Shown one piece after another: positions 1 through 4,714 of a DNA stretch of 8,022 nucleotides. Below the pieces are notes generated by a model. The model was not told the DNA's origin. It was given only the letters and a program-made list of their open reading frames with translations, and ran no database searches. A program made the position numbers and the translations under genes. Source of the DNA: Candidatus Liptonbacteria bacterium RIFOXYD1_FULL_36_11 (lineage in GTDB: Bacteria > Patescibacteriota > Minisyncoccia > UBA6257 > XYB1-36-10); the NCBI GenBank assembly GCA_001821375.1, contig MHLG01000009.1:1-8022 (forward strand), read 5' to 3'. Each line of letters opens with the position of its first letter. The first letter of the stretch is position 1.

Positions 1-91
1 CATAAATTGTCATATGCGCTCCAGAATATCTGCCTTTGCCGCTCATATAAAGTATCTAGGTGGAGGATATCATATGAACCAGTACAGGGTA

Positions 92-119
92 TTGACAAAT
101 TTCTTTTGCCTGCTATAAT
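92..119 (+). promoter_or_regulatory. Strong housekeeping promoter with extended -10, upstream of the structured RNA
   Basis: A perfect -35 box TTGACA (92-97) and a perfect -10 box TATAAT (114-119) are separated by 16 bp, and TG at 111-112 makes an extended -10 (TGCTATAAT). Initiation is expected near base 124-127, right at the foot of the first hairpin of the RNA. It is the closest match to consensus in the window. The same TGCTATAAT string recurs before the first pilin gene. A fully consensus promoter with no protein gene behind it suggests an abundant, constitutive RNA product. Confidence 0.85.
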
Positions 120-172
120 ACACCTAACAATCTTCGGATTGGTAGCACTATTAAAACTAAGGAGGATTCACC

Positions 173-253
173 ATGGATGTACGAAAGTCTTACCAGCAGC
201 AAACTCAGGAATTTACTTACACGGCGGTCCCCACCATCTTGCGCCTTCGATAA
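173..253 (+). CDS. Possible 26-codon upstream-type ORF inside the structured RNA
   Basis: ATG at 173 is preceded at ideal distance by AAGGAGGA (159-166), a near-perfect Shine-Dalgarno sequence, whereas most protein genes here lack one. The frame encodes 26 residues (MDVRKSYQQQ..., ending ILRLR) with no recognisable domain. Its TAA (251-253) lies in the loop of the hairpin 241-259. Bases 161-168 of the ribosome-binding site are complementary to 370-377, which could hide it. It could be a translated leader peptide, or the purine run could be purely structural. No function can be assigned. Confidence 0.25.
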   Translation: MDVRKSYQQQTQEFTYTAVPTILRLR

Positions 254-318
254 CGGCGCCGGCTACGAGAGCTTCAACCTCTCGTAGCCGAAAACCCGAA
301 TTTCCAGGAGGAACGTAA

Positions 319-354
319 ATGTGGCGAAAGGCCTTTCCTCCTGGTGGAGTCTAA
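319..354 (+). CDS. Possible 11-codon mini-ORF inside the structured RNA
   Basis: ATG at 319 follows GGAGGA (307-312) by six bases, the same spacing as at 173. The peptide would be MWRKAFPPGGV. The TAA (352-354) falls in the 7-nt loop of the 11-bp hairpin 339-367. The ribosome-binding site lies in CCAGGAGGAA (304-313), perfectly complementary to 335-344, which is inside the mini-ORF itself. This resembles leader-peptide control, but the purine-rich sequence may only serve RNA folding. Confidence 0.2.
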   Translation: MWRKAFPPGGV

Positions 355-652
355 TGCTCCACCAGGAAAAATCCTCCACCCCCACTTTTCAAGTGGGCGA
401 TAAGAACCTTTTTGGCGGGCAAGGGCATGGTACTACCATAAGTGAAACGCTACTGGTCACGGTCATCCCCGCCACAGGCGCCTCTATCTCGGATACGGAG
501 AACGAAGAGCTTCTCTCCTAGATAGGTCGGGCGCAAAAACCGTGGTGGAAAAGAAATAATTTTTTTCTTTTCCACCACACCCACATACCGACCAGCTGCA
601 GCTGGCCAACCAAACACGGTAGGGAAGAGGTATTTTTACCTCTTCCCTACCA

Positions 653-680
653 AACGACTCTCCCGAAAGAGCCGTTTTTT
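653..680 (+). terminator. Intrinsic terminator of the structured RNA
   Basis: The stem pairs AACG (653-656) with CGTT (673-676) and CTCT (658-661) with AGAG (668-671), with one A/C mismatch and loop CCCGAA. It is followed by T residues through 680. It lies directly after the 15-bp hairpin 618-651, so the 3' end carries two consecutive strong stems. Confidence 0.75.
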
Positions 681-684
681 ATTT

Positions 685-743
685 ACCCTGTTAAATAAAA
701 TCCTTTGGATTTTAATTTGCGAAGCAAATTATTTAACCGGGGT
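685..743. repeat. Three-stem dispersed repeat, copy A
   Basis: Outer arms ACCCTGTTAAATAA (685-698) and TTATTTAACCGGGGT (729-743) pair around two inner hairpins: AAAATCC/GGATTTT (697-713) and AATTTGC/GCAAATT (714-730). The result is a cloverleaf-like three-way junction. The 3' arm is identical to that of copy B at 910-924. The element lies between the RNA terminator and the hydrolase gene and overlaps no reading frame. It is probably a small non-autonomous REP- or MITE-like element, though mobility is inferred only from the repetition. Confidence 0.75.
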
Positions 744-774
744 TTACCCTATAAGTTTACTTCTTTTTCCTGTC

Positions 775-794
775 ATTCCGGCGTACGCCGGAAT
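775..794. repeat. Perfect 20-bp palindrome, REP-like (CATTCCGG...CCGGAATC)
   Basis: Bases 775-794 are a perfect inverted repeat centred on GTAC, within the context GTCATTCCGG...CCGGAATCCA. Sequences of this TCATTCCGG/CCGGAATCC type are common extragenic palindromes in many bacteria. No REP-associated tyrosine transposase is present in the window. Confidence 0.6.
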
Positions 795-814
795 CCAATT
801 ATAATTCCTATTAT

Positions 815-838
815 ATCCTGAGTTCTTAACGAAGGACC
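815..838. repeat. REP-like fragment (ATCCTGAG...CGAAGGACC)
   Basis: The stretch starting ATCCTGAG and ending CGAAGGACC resembles the widespread extragenic repeat with core ATCCTGAGCGAAGCGAAGGA, with a different centre (TTCTTAA). Internal pairing GTTCTTAAC (822-830) is imperfectly palindromic. The assignment rests on resemblance only. Confidence 0.4.
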
Positions 839-862
839 ACCTACCACTTTCCAACTTTATTC

Positions 863-924
863 ACCCCGTGAAATAAAAAATTTTAATTTTTTAATTTTCT
901 GAAAGAAAATTATTTAACCGGGGT
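863..924. repeat. Three-stem dispersed repeat, copy B
   Basis: The 5' arm ACCCCGTGAAATAA (863-876) differs from copy A at two positions. The 3' arm TTATTTAACCGGGGT (910-924) is identical. The inner hairpins occupy the same places but differ in sequence while staying paired: AAAAT/ATTTT (877-889) and AATTTTC/GAAAATT (893-911). It is a direct repeat of copy A, about 180 bp downstream. It ends about 97 bp before the hydrolase ATG. Confidence 0.75.
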
Positions 925-1020
925 AGACTTTCAACTCTTCTATATTCGTATCATTCGCATACATTTGTATATTAGTATCTTAATTTGGTTTTTTACTTTT
1001 CCCGTTGTATTCTTTTTATA

Positions 1021-1788
1021 ATGAAAGAATCTGAAATTCTTTTAGAAAACCTCATAATCCACTACTATTTTTCCGGCCCGCCGGAAAAAAATACTCCTCT
1101 GATTATTCTTCTCCACGGTTGGGGAGCGGAATCTTCTCTTTGGAGAAATTTTATGGAAAAGCTTTCTTTAAACGGTTTTACTTCTTACGCTCTTGATTTT
1201 CCCGGCTTCGGCAAATCTTCTCTCCCGCCAAAAGATTTTAGCCTTAAAGATTTCGCCGCTATAGTAAAATCTTTTTCTACTCGCCTCGGCCTTTCAGAAA
1301 TAATTTTAATCGGTCACTCTTTCGGCGGCCGGGTGGCTATAAAATTTGCCTCTCAAAATCCCACCTTAATAAAAAAACTTGTTTTAATAGACAGCGCTGG
1401 CGTTCGCACCAATTCTTCCCTAAAACGCGCCAGTTCTTTTTTTGCTAAATCAGCTAAAATATTTTTTCTCCTTCCTTTTTTAAAACCGTTAAAAATCTTT
1501 CTTTATCGTCTTATCGGCGCGGAAGACTATCTTTCTAATCCTGCCCTAAAAGATATTTTTTCCCGTGTCGTAGAAGAAGATTTGCGTGATCTTATGACTG
1601 CCATTAAACAGCCGGCGCTTATTATCTGGGGAGAAAAAGACGAGGTTACTCCGCTTTCTTTTGCTAAAATAATGGAAGAGCGTATTCAAAACTCCCGCCT
1701 TGAAGTTTTAACCGGCGCCGGCCACTACAGCTTCTTGGATAAACCGGAAGAATTTACAAAAACGGCAATTAATTTTTTAAAATCCTAA
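1021..1788 (+). CDS. Alpha/beta-fold hydrolase
   Basis: A 255-residue cytoplasmic alpha/beta hydrolase with a complete catalytic set. The oxyanion-hole motif LLHGWG is at about residues 30-35, the nucleophile elbow GHSFGG has Ser100, the acidic residue Asp207 lies in IIWGEKDEVTP, and the catalytic His235 lies in GAGHYSF. Residues about 120-190 form the cap region. No signal peptide is seen. Length and motif spacing match small hydrolases of the esterase / C-C hydrolase type. The substrate cannot be told from sequence. I start at ATG 1021; the frame is open to a TTG at 985, but that adds 12 residues not typical of the family. There is no Shine-Dalgarno sequence. TATAAT at 1017-1022 overlaps the start codon and is wrongly placed to be its promoter. 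murF follows after 3 bp, so the two are surely co-transcribed, suggesting but not proving an envelope role. Confidence 0.9.
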   Translation: MKESEILLENLIIHYYFSGPPEKNTPLIILLHGWGAESSLWRNFMEKLSLNGFTSYALDFPGFGKSSLPPKDFSLKDFAAIVKSFSTRLGLSEIILIGHSFGGRVAIKFASQNPTLIKKLVLIDSAGVRTNSSLKRASSFFAKSAKIFFLLPFLKPLKIFLYRLIGAEDYLSNPALKDIFSRVVEEDLRDLMTAIKQPALIIWGEKDEVTPLSFAKIMEERIQNSRLEVLTGAGHYSFLDKPEEFTKTAINFLKS

Positions 1789-1791
1789 TCT

Positions 1792-3234
1792 ATGTTTTTT
1801 TTCAAACGCCCCACTTTTTTTCTTTATCTCTTTCAGCTGGAAAATTATTATCCTTTCCGCTTTCTTGGAGTTTCCTTAAAAAACATTTTTAATTTTAACA
1901 GCGAAAGGCGGCAAAAGCTTATCTGGACAAAAAAAGCTATTCTCCTTTTTATTTTTTCCGTGCTCATCTTTTTTATCATTTCTTTCCTGCCATTCCTATT
2001 TTTTGAAAATTTTTTTATTTCCTTTGCTTTTTTTATTATTTTTGCCGCCTTCCTCCTTTTTTTCTTCTTTATTCCTCTCTTGCTTTCTTATCTTTTTATC
2101 TTGCCTTCTGACCTTTTTGCAAAATTTTTAATAATTTCCCGTGCCAGAAAAAAAATTGCCTCTTTTTCTAATCTTAAAATAATCGGCGTTACCGGCAGCT
2201 ACGGCAAAACCACTATGAAAGAAATTCTTTTTTCCATCCTTTCGGAAAAATTTAAAGTTTTAAAAACTCCCGAAAATTTTAATACTCCGCTTGGCGTCTC
2301 TAACTTTATTCTTTCCGGCCTTTCCGCCGACACAGAAATCCTTATTGTTGAAATGGGAGCTTATAAGATAGGGGATATAAAAAAGCTTTGCCGCCTTGCT
2401 CCGCCCGATATTGCCGTTATCACCGGCATCAACGAAAGTCATCTGGAAAGGTTTAAAAAAATAGAAAACACCGTTAAAGCAAAATTTGAAATAGTAGAAA
2501 ACTCCAAGCCAAAAGCTTTAATTGTTTTAAATGTTGATAACGATTTAATAGTTTCAAATTATAAAGAATACCTAAAAAATCGCCCGGTTGCTTTTTATAC
2601 TGCCAGCCGCCATTATCTTGCTAAATACCAAATAAAAAATTTTGTTTTTTTGCCGGACGGCACCGGTTTGCGTTTCAGTCTTATGAATCCAAAAGGCGAA
2701 ATTGGCCCGTTTCAAGTTAATCTTTTAGCTGAATACGCCACTGGCTCTTTTTCCGCCGCCGCGCTTATTGCCGAAAATCTCGGTTTGACTTCAGCGGAAA
2801 TTTTACACGGAGCCTCAAAAGTAAAACCGGTTTCTCACCGTCTTGAACCTTTAAGAAATCCAAACGGTGTTTTAATAATTGATGATAGCTACAACGGCAA
2901 TCCCGCTGGCGTTAAAGAAGCTTTAAGAGTTTTAGCTCGTCTTGCCCCCCGCCGCCGTATCTACATCACTCCCGGACTTGTGGAAATGGGTAAAGAAGCC
3001 GAAAGAATCCATAAAGAAATCGGTTTTGAACTTGCCGCCGTGGCTCAAATAATTATTTTAATAAAAACCAGCGTTACTCCTTTTATTAAACAAGCATTAT
3101 TAGAACGCCATTTTCCGGAAAATAATATAAAAGAATTTTCCTCTATGAAAGAAGTAGAAGCCGCTTTGCCGCAAATCGTAAATTCTGGCGATGTCGTCCT
3201 TTTTCAAAACGACTGGCCTGACAACTACTCATAA
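1792..3234 (+). CDS. murF: MurF-type UDP-MurNAc-tripeptide:D-Ala-D-Ala ligase with N-terminal membrane anchor
   Basis: A 480-residue Mur ligase. MurF joins D-Ala-D-Ala to UDP-MurNAc-tripeptide with ATP, the last cytoplasmic step of the wall nucleotide precursor. The central domain carries the P-loop GVTGSYGKTT (132-141), ENFNTPLGV (161-169), EMGA (187-190), ESHLERF (215-221) and a KAKFEI stretch (229-234) where Mur ligases have their carbamylated lysine. The C-terminal domain has SHRLE (348-352), DDSYNGNP (364-371) and PGLVEMGKE. Residues 1-125 are unusual: instead of the normal soluble UDP-sugar-binding domain there are hydrophobic segments at about 49-70 and 74-103, giving an inner-membrane anchor. 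The C-terminus ends FQNDWPDNYS rather than the classic KGSR motif. The start lies in a T run, 3 bp after the hydrolase stop, with no Shine-Dalgarno sequence, so translation is probably coupled. Exact substrate specificity is inferred, supported by the nearby ddl. Confidence 0.88.
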   Translation: MFFFKRPTFFLYLFQLENYYPFRFLGVSLKNIFNFNSERRQKLIWTKKAILLFIFSVLIFFIISFLPFLFFENFFISFAFFIIFAAFLLFFFFIPLLLSYLFILPSDLFAKFLIISRARKKIASFSNLKIIGVTGSYGKTTMKEILFSILSEKFKVLKTPENFNTPLGVSNFILSGLSADTEILIVEMGAYKIGDIKKLCRLAPPDIAVITGINESHLERFKKIENTVKAKFEIVENSKPKALIVLNVDNDLIVSNYKEYLKNRPVAFYTASRHYLAKYQIKNFVFLPDGTGLRFSLMNPKGEIGPFQVNLLAEYATGSFSAAALIAENLGLTSAEILHGASKVKPVSHRLEPLRNPNGVLIIDDSYNGNPAGVKEALRVLARLAPRRRIYITPGLVEMGKEAERIHKEIGFELAAVAQIIILIKTSVTPFIKQALLERHFPENNIKEFSSMKEVEAALPQIVNSGDVVLFQNDWPDNYS

Positions 3235-3275
3235 AAACAAAATCCCCGAAGTCGTCTTTTTAGACAACTCCGGGG
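3232..3275 (-). terminator. Intrinsic terminator of the minus-strand small membrane gene
   Basis: The hairpin at 3244-3275 pairs CCCCG, AGT and GTCT with AGAC, ACT and CGGGG around a TTTT loop, with two single mismatches. Read on the minus strand it is followed by ATTTTGTTTTTA, a good U tract. On the plus strand no T run follows. It sits between the convergent ends of murF and the small gene, so it mainly terminates the minus-strand transcript and may weakly slow murF transcription. Confidence 0.65.
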
Positions 3276-3282
3276 TAACAGA

Positions 3283-3513
3283 TTATTCCTTCTCTTCTTC
3301 CGGCTTTTTTAAATAGCCGGCGATCTCATTTATTTTGCTGGATATATTCCAGCAAAATAACATTATCGCGATCACCGGAAAAAAAAGAAAAAATTGCATG
3401 CTTTCCTTATAATCCAGCCCCGAGAAAACATGCGCAACACCGCGACATAGATCAGCGAAAAAAACACAAGATAAAAGAGAAAAAATCACCCCAAAAATAT
3501 ACGATAAATTCAT
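3283..3513 (-). CDS. Small two-helix membrane protein, unknown function
   Basis: A 76-residue protein with two hydrophobic segments (about residues 4-21 and 40-56) and a charged tail ending KKPEEEKE, so probably a small inner-membrane hairpin protein. I do not recognise a family. I chose ATG at 3513 because GGGAGG lies about 8 bases upstream on the minus strand. The frame stays open upstream into the insertion sequence (to 3648), but those extra residues are insertion-end sequence read backwards. The gene runs against murF and has its own terminator. The left end of the IS30 element is only about 45 bp upstream of its ATG, so the original promoter may have been separated from it. It could also be a remnant; nothing in the frame itself is broken. 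Confidence 0.6.
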   Translation of the reverse strand: MNLSYIFGVIFSLLSCVFFADLCRGVAHVFSGLDYKESMQFFLFFPVIAIMLFCWNISSKINEIAGYLKKPEEEKE

Positions 3514-3558
3514 TTTTTTGCCTCCCTTTTCTTTCTTTATTCCGCCCATTCCGTTTTG

Positions 3559-3577
3559 AATCCGAACACTTGAGGGT
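3559..3577 (+). repeat. Left terminal inverted repeat of the IS30-family element
   Basis: AATCCGAACACTTGAGGGT matches the reverse complement of the right end in two blocks, AATCCGAACAC and TGAGGGT. Its last base is the first base of the transposase -10 box, so transposase binding to this end should compete with RNA polymerase. Confidence 0.75.
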
Positions 3578-3582
3578 AAAAT
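3577..3582 (+). promoter_or_regulatory. -10 box of the transposase gene, abutting the left inverted repeat
   Basis: TAAAAT at 3577-3582 lies 6 bases before the ATG at 3589, so the transcript should begin at or within a base of the start codon (leaderless). A weak -35-like TTTTGA (3554-3559) lies 17 bp upstream at the element's edge. No Shine-Dalgarno sequence is present. Confidence 0.55.
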
Positions 3583-3588
3583 AGACAC

Positions 3589-4584
3589 ATGAAAAAGAAG
3601 CCCAAGATAAGTAGAGTGGAAAGGTTGGAAATAAGTATCCTTCTTCAAAAAGGATACGGAATAAGAGAGATGGGAAGGGTCTTAGATAGAAGCCCCTCCT
3701 CTATCCTGGAAGAGATAAAGAAAAATAAGGTAAATGGAGTTTATCACCCCAAAAAAGCGCATCATAAATCATACATCAGAAGAAAATATGCCAAGTATCA
3801 GGGTAAAAAGATAAATGAAAATGATAAGCTAAGAGAATACATCATAGATAAGTTAGAAAGAAGTTGGAATCCAGAGGTAATATCGGGAAGAATAAAGAAA
3901 GAAAACCTTGGTTTTTATGCCAGTAAAACCTCAATCTATGAATGGTTAAGGAGTATCTATGGAACAAGATACTGCCATCTCCTTCACGCTCAGAGATACT
4001 ATGTAAAAAGAAGAAAAACAAAAAAGAATAGGAGAGTGATGATTCCCTATAGAAAAGACATCAGTTTACGGCCTAGAATAACCGGTTTTGCCCATTATGA
4101 AGTCGATACCGTAATCTCGGGAAAAAGACATAAAAGTAAAGTTTCTTTATCTGTTATCTATAACATCAACTCAAAATATGTGGATATGAGAAAGATTAAT
4201 AACCTCAAACCAGTTACTTTCAACCAAGCCATCCTTTCTATGAAGCAAAGAGTAAAAAAAATAAGGACTCTTACCTTAGATAATGGAATAGAGAATAAAC
4301 ATCACTATCAGTTAGGGCTTGATACCTATTTCTGCCGCCCTTATCATTCTTTTGAAAAAGGAGGAGTGGAAAATGTAAACGGATTAATAAGAAGATACAT
4401 CAAAAAAGGATCTGATATCTCAAAATATTCTTCTCAATATATCAAACAGGTAGTTGATATTCTAAATAATAAACCTAGAAAATCATTAGACTATCAAACT
4501 CCTTATGAGGTTATGATAAAATACAATCAATTATCATTAAACAAACAAAAAACACCCTCATTGGGTGTTCGGATTGAGGGGTGA
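3589..4584 (+). CDS. IS30-family DDE transposase
   Basis: A 331-residue transposase. An N-terminal helix-turn-helix (about residues 7-45, containing ERLEISILLQKGYGIREMG and RSPSSILEEIKKN) is typical of IS30 end-binding domains. The catalytic triad appears to be Asp173 in HYEVDTVISG, Asp231 in TLDNGIEN and Glu261 in GGVENVNGLIRRYIKKGSD. The spacing between the second Asp and the Glu is 29 residues, shorter than the usual 33 of the family, because the segment HHYQLGLDTYF is shortened. The C-terminal NNKPRKSLDYQTPYEV motif is intact. There is no frameshift or internal stop, so it looks functional. The reading frame runs through the right inverted repeat and stops just beyond it. Codon use leans to AGA/AGG arginine and differs from the neighbouring genes, as expected for acquired DNA. 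Confidence 0.93.
   Translation: MKKKPKISRVERLEISILLQKGYGIREMGRVLDRSPSSILEEIKKNKVNGVYHPKKAHHKSYIRRKYAKYQGKKINENDKLREYIIDKLERSWNPEVISGRIKKENLGFYASKTSIYEWLRSIYGTRYCHLLHAQRYYVKRRKTKKNRRVMIPYRKDISLRPRITGFAHYEVDTVISGKRHKSKVSLSVIYNINSKYVDMRKINNLKPVTFNQAILSMKQRVKKIRTLTLDNGIENKHHYQLGLDTYFCRPYHSFEKGGVENVNGLIRRYIKKGSDISKYSSQYIKQVVDILNNKPRKSLDYQTPYEVMIKYNQLSLNKQKTPSLGVRIEG
4536..4569 (-). terminator. Leftward-facing intrinsic terminator built into the right end of the IS
   Basis: AACACCC (4551-4557) and GGGTGTT (4563-4569) form a 7-bp stem with a 5-nt loop. On the minus strand the stem is followed by TTTTTGTTTG. It would stop transcripts entering the element from the ddl side. The hairpin overlaps the end of the transposase coding sequence and the right inverted repeat. 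Confidence 0.5.
4554..4575 (-). repeat. Right terminal inverted repeat of the IS30-family element
   Basis: The reverse complement reads AATCCGAACAC, then CCAA, then TGAGGGT, matching the left end in both blocks. It lies inside the last codons of the transposase frame. Confidence 0.75.
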
Positions 4585-4677
4585 ATTTGCCTTTTTTATA
4601 CTCTTTGCATTATATACCTTTTAATCAAATATGTCAATGATAAATTTTCCCCTTCTTTTTGCCGTTTTTTCTTCCAT

Positions 4678-4706
4678 TTGCCAGTTTTCTTTTAAAAAGC
4701 TAAAAT
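4678..4706 (+). promoter_or_regulatory. Promoter of ddl-rluA
   Basis: TTGCCA (4678-4683) and TAAAAT (4701-4706) are separated by exactly 17 bp. The ATG follows the -10 box by 8 bases, so the start point should fall about 2 bases before the ATG and the mRNA would be essentially leaderless. There is no Shine-Dalgarno sequence. The promoter lies downstream of the IS, so ddl does not depend on read-through from murF. Confidence 0.65.
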
Positions 4707-4714
4707 AAAAACCA

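Larger units (their letters stand above)
126..680 (+). ncRNA. Large structured non-coding RNA, unknown family (about 555 nt)
   Basis: This transcription unit is bounded by a consensus promoter and an intrinsic terminator. Hairpins that can be read directly are: 124-145 (CAATC/GATTG around a UUCG loop, extended by outer pairs); 241-259; 260-290 (12 bp, 7-nt loop); 339-367 (11 bp, 7-nt loop); 381-397; 427-439; 478-534 (GCGCC, CTATCT and GGAGA stem segments with internal loops); 542-578 (15 bp, 7-nt loop); 592-605; 618-651 (15 bp, TTTT loop); and 653-676. Longer-range pairings are 161-168 with 370-377, 304-313 with 335-344, 413-419 with 468-474 and 525-530 with 588-593. G+C is clearly higher than in the flanking genes, as expected for structured RNA in an AT-rich genome. 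I looked for and did not find RNase P RNA, tmRNA or SRP RNA signature motifs. The exact 5' end and the function are unknown. A frame open from base 1 to 318 crosses the promoter and hairpins and looks fortuitous. Confidence 0.72.
3559..4575 (+). mobile_element. IS30-family insertion sequence (about 1.02 kb)
   Basis: One transposase gene lies between imperfect terminal inverted repeats: AATCCGAACAC plus TTGAGGGT on the left (3559-3577), and the reverse complement of AATCCGAACAC plus TGAGGGT on the right (4554-4575, with a 4-base insertion between the two blocks). The transposase family fits IS30. Outer boundaries are uncertain by about 10 bp. No convincing 2-3 bp target duplication can be fixed without an empty-site sequence. 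The element separates the murF/small-gene block from ddl. Confidence 0.85.

Noticed and set aside
1..318. A reading frame open from the window edge to 318 (about 105 codons)
   Set aside because: It runs straight through a consensus promoter and several perfect hairpins, and its predicted protein has no domain or consistent hydrophobicity. The higher G+C of this stretch makes a chance open frame likely.
321..521. A GTG-started 66-codon frame inside the structured RNA
   Set aside because: It spans several hairpins, the protein resembles nothing, and the Shine-Dalgarno at 307-312 is better spaced for the ATG at 319 in another frame.
126..680. Identity as RNase P RNA, tmRNA or SRP RNA
   Set aside because: None of the signature motifs are present: no GAGGAAAGTC or ACAGAA core for RNase P, no tRNA-like end or T-loop for tmRNA, and no SRP tetraloop domain.
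985..1020. TTG at 985 as the start of the hydrolase
   Set aside because: It adds a 12-residue hydrophobic extension not typical of this soluble family; ATG 1021 gives the normal N-terminus.
1017..1022. TATAAT overlapping the hydrolase ATG as its promoter
   Set aside because: It would start transcription inside the coding region, after the only sensible start codon.
3514..3648. N-terminal extension of the small minus-strand protein
   Set aside because: The extension is antisense to the IS30 end and transposase start; the ATG at 3513 has a good Shine-Dalgarno.
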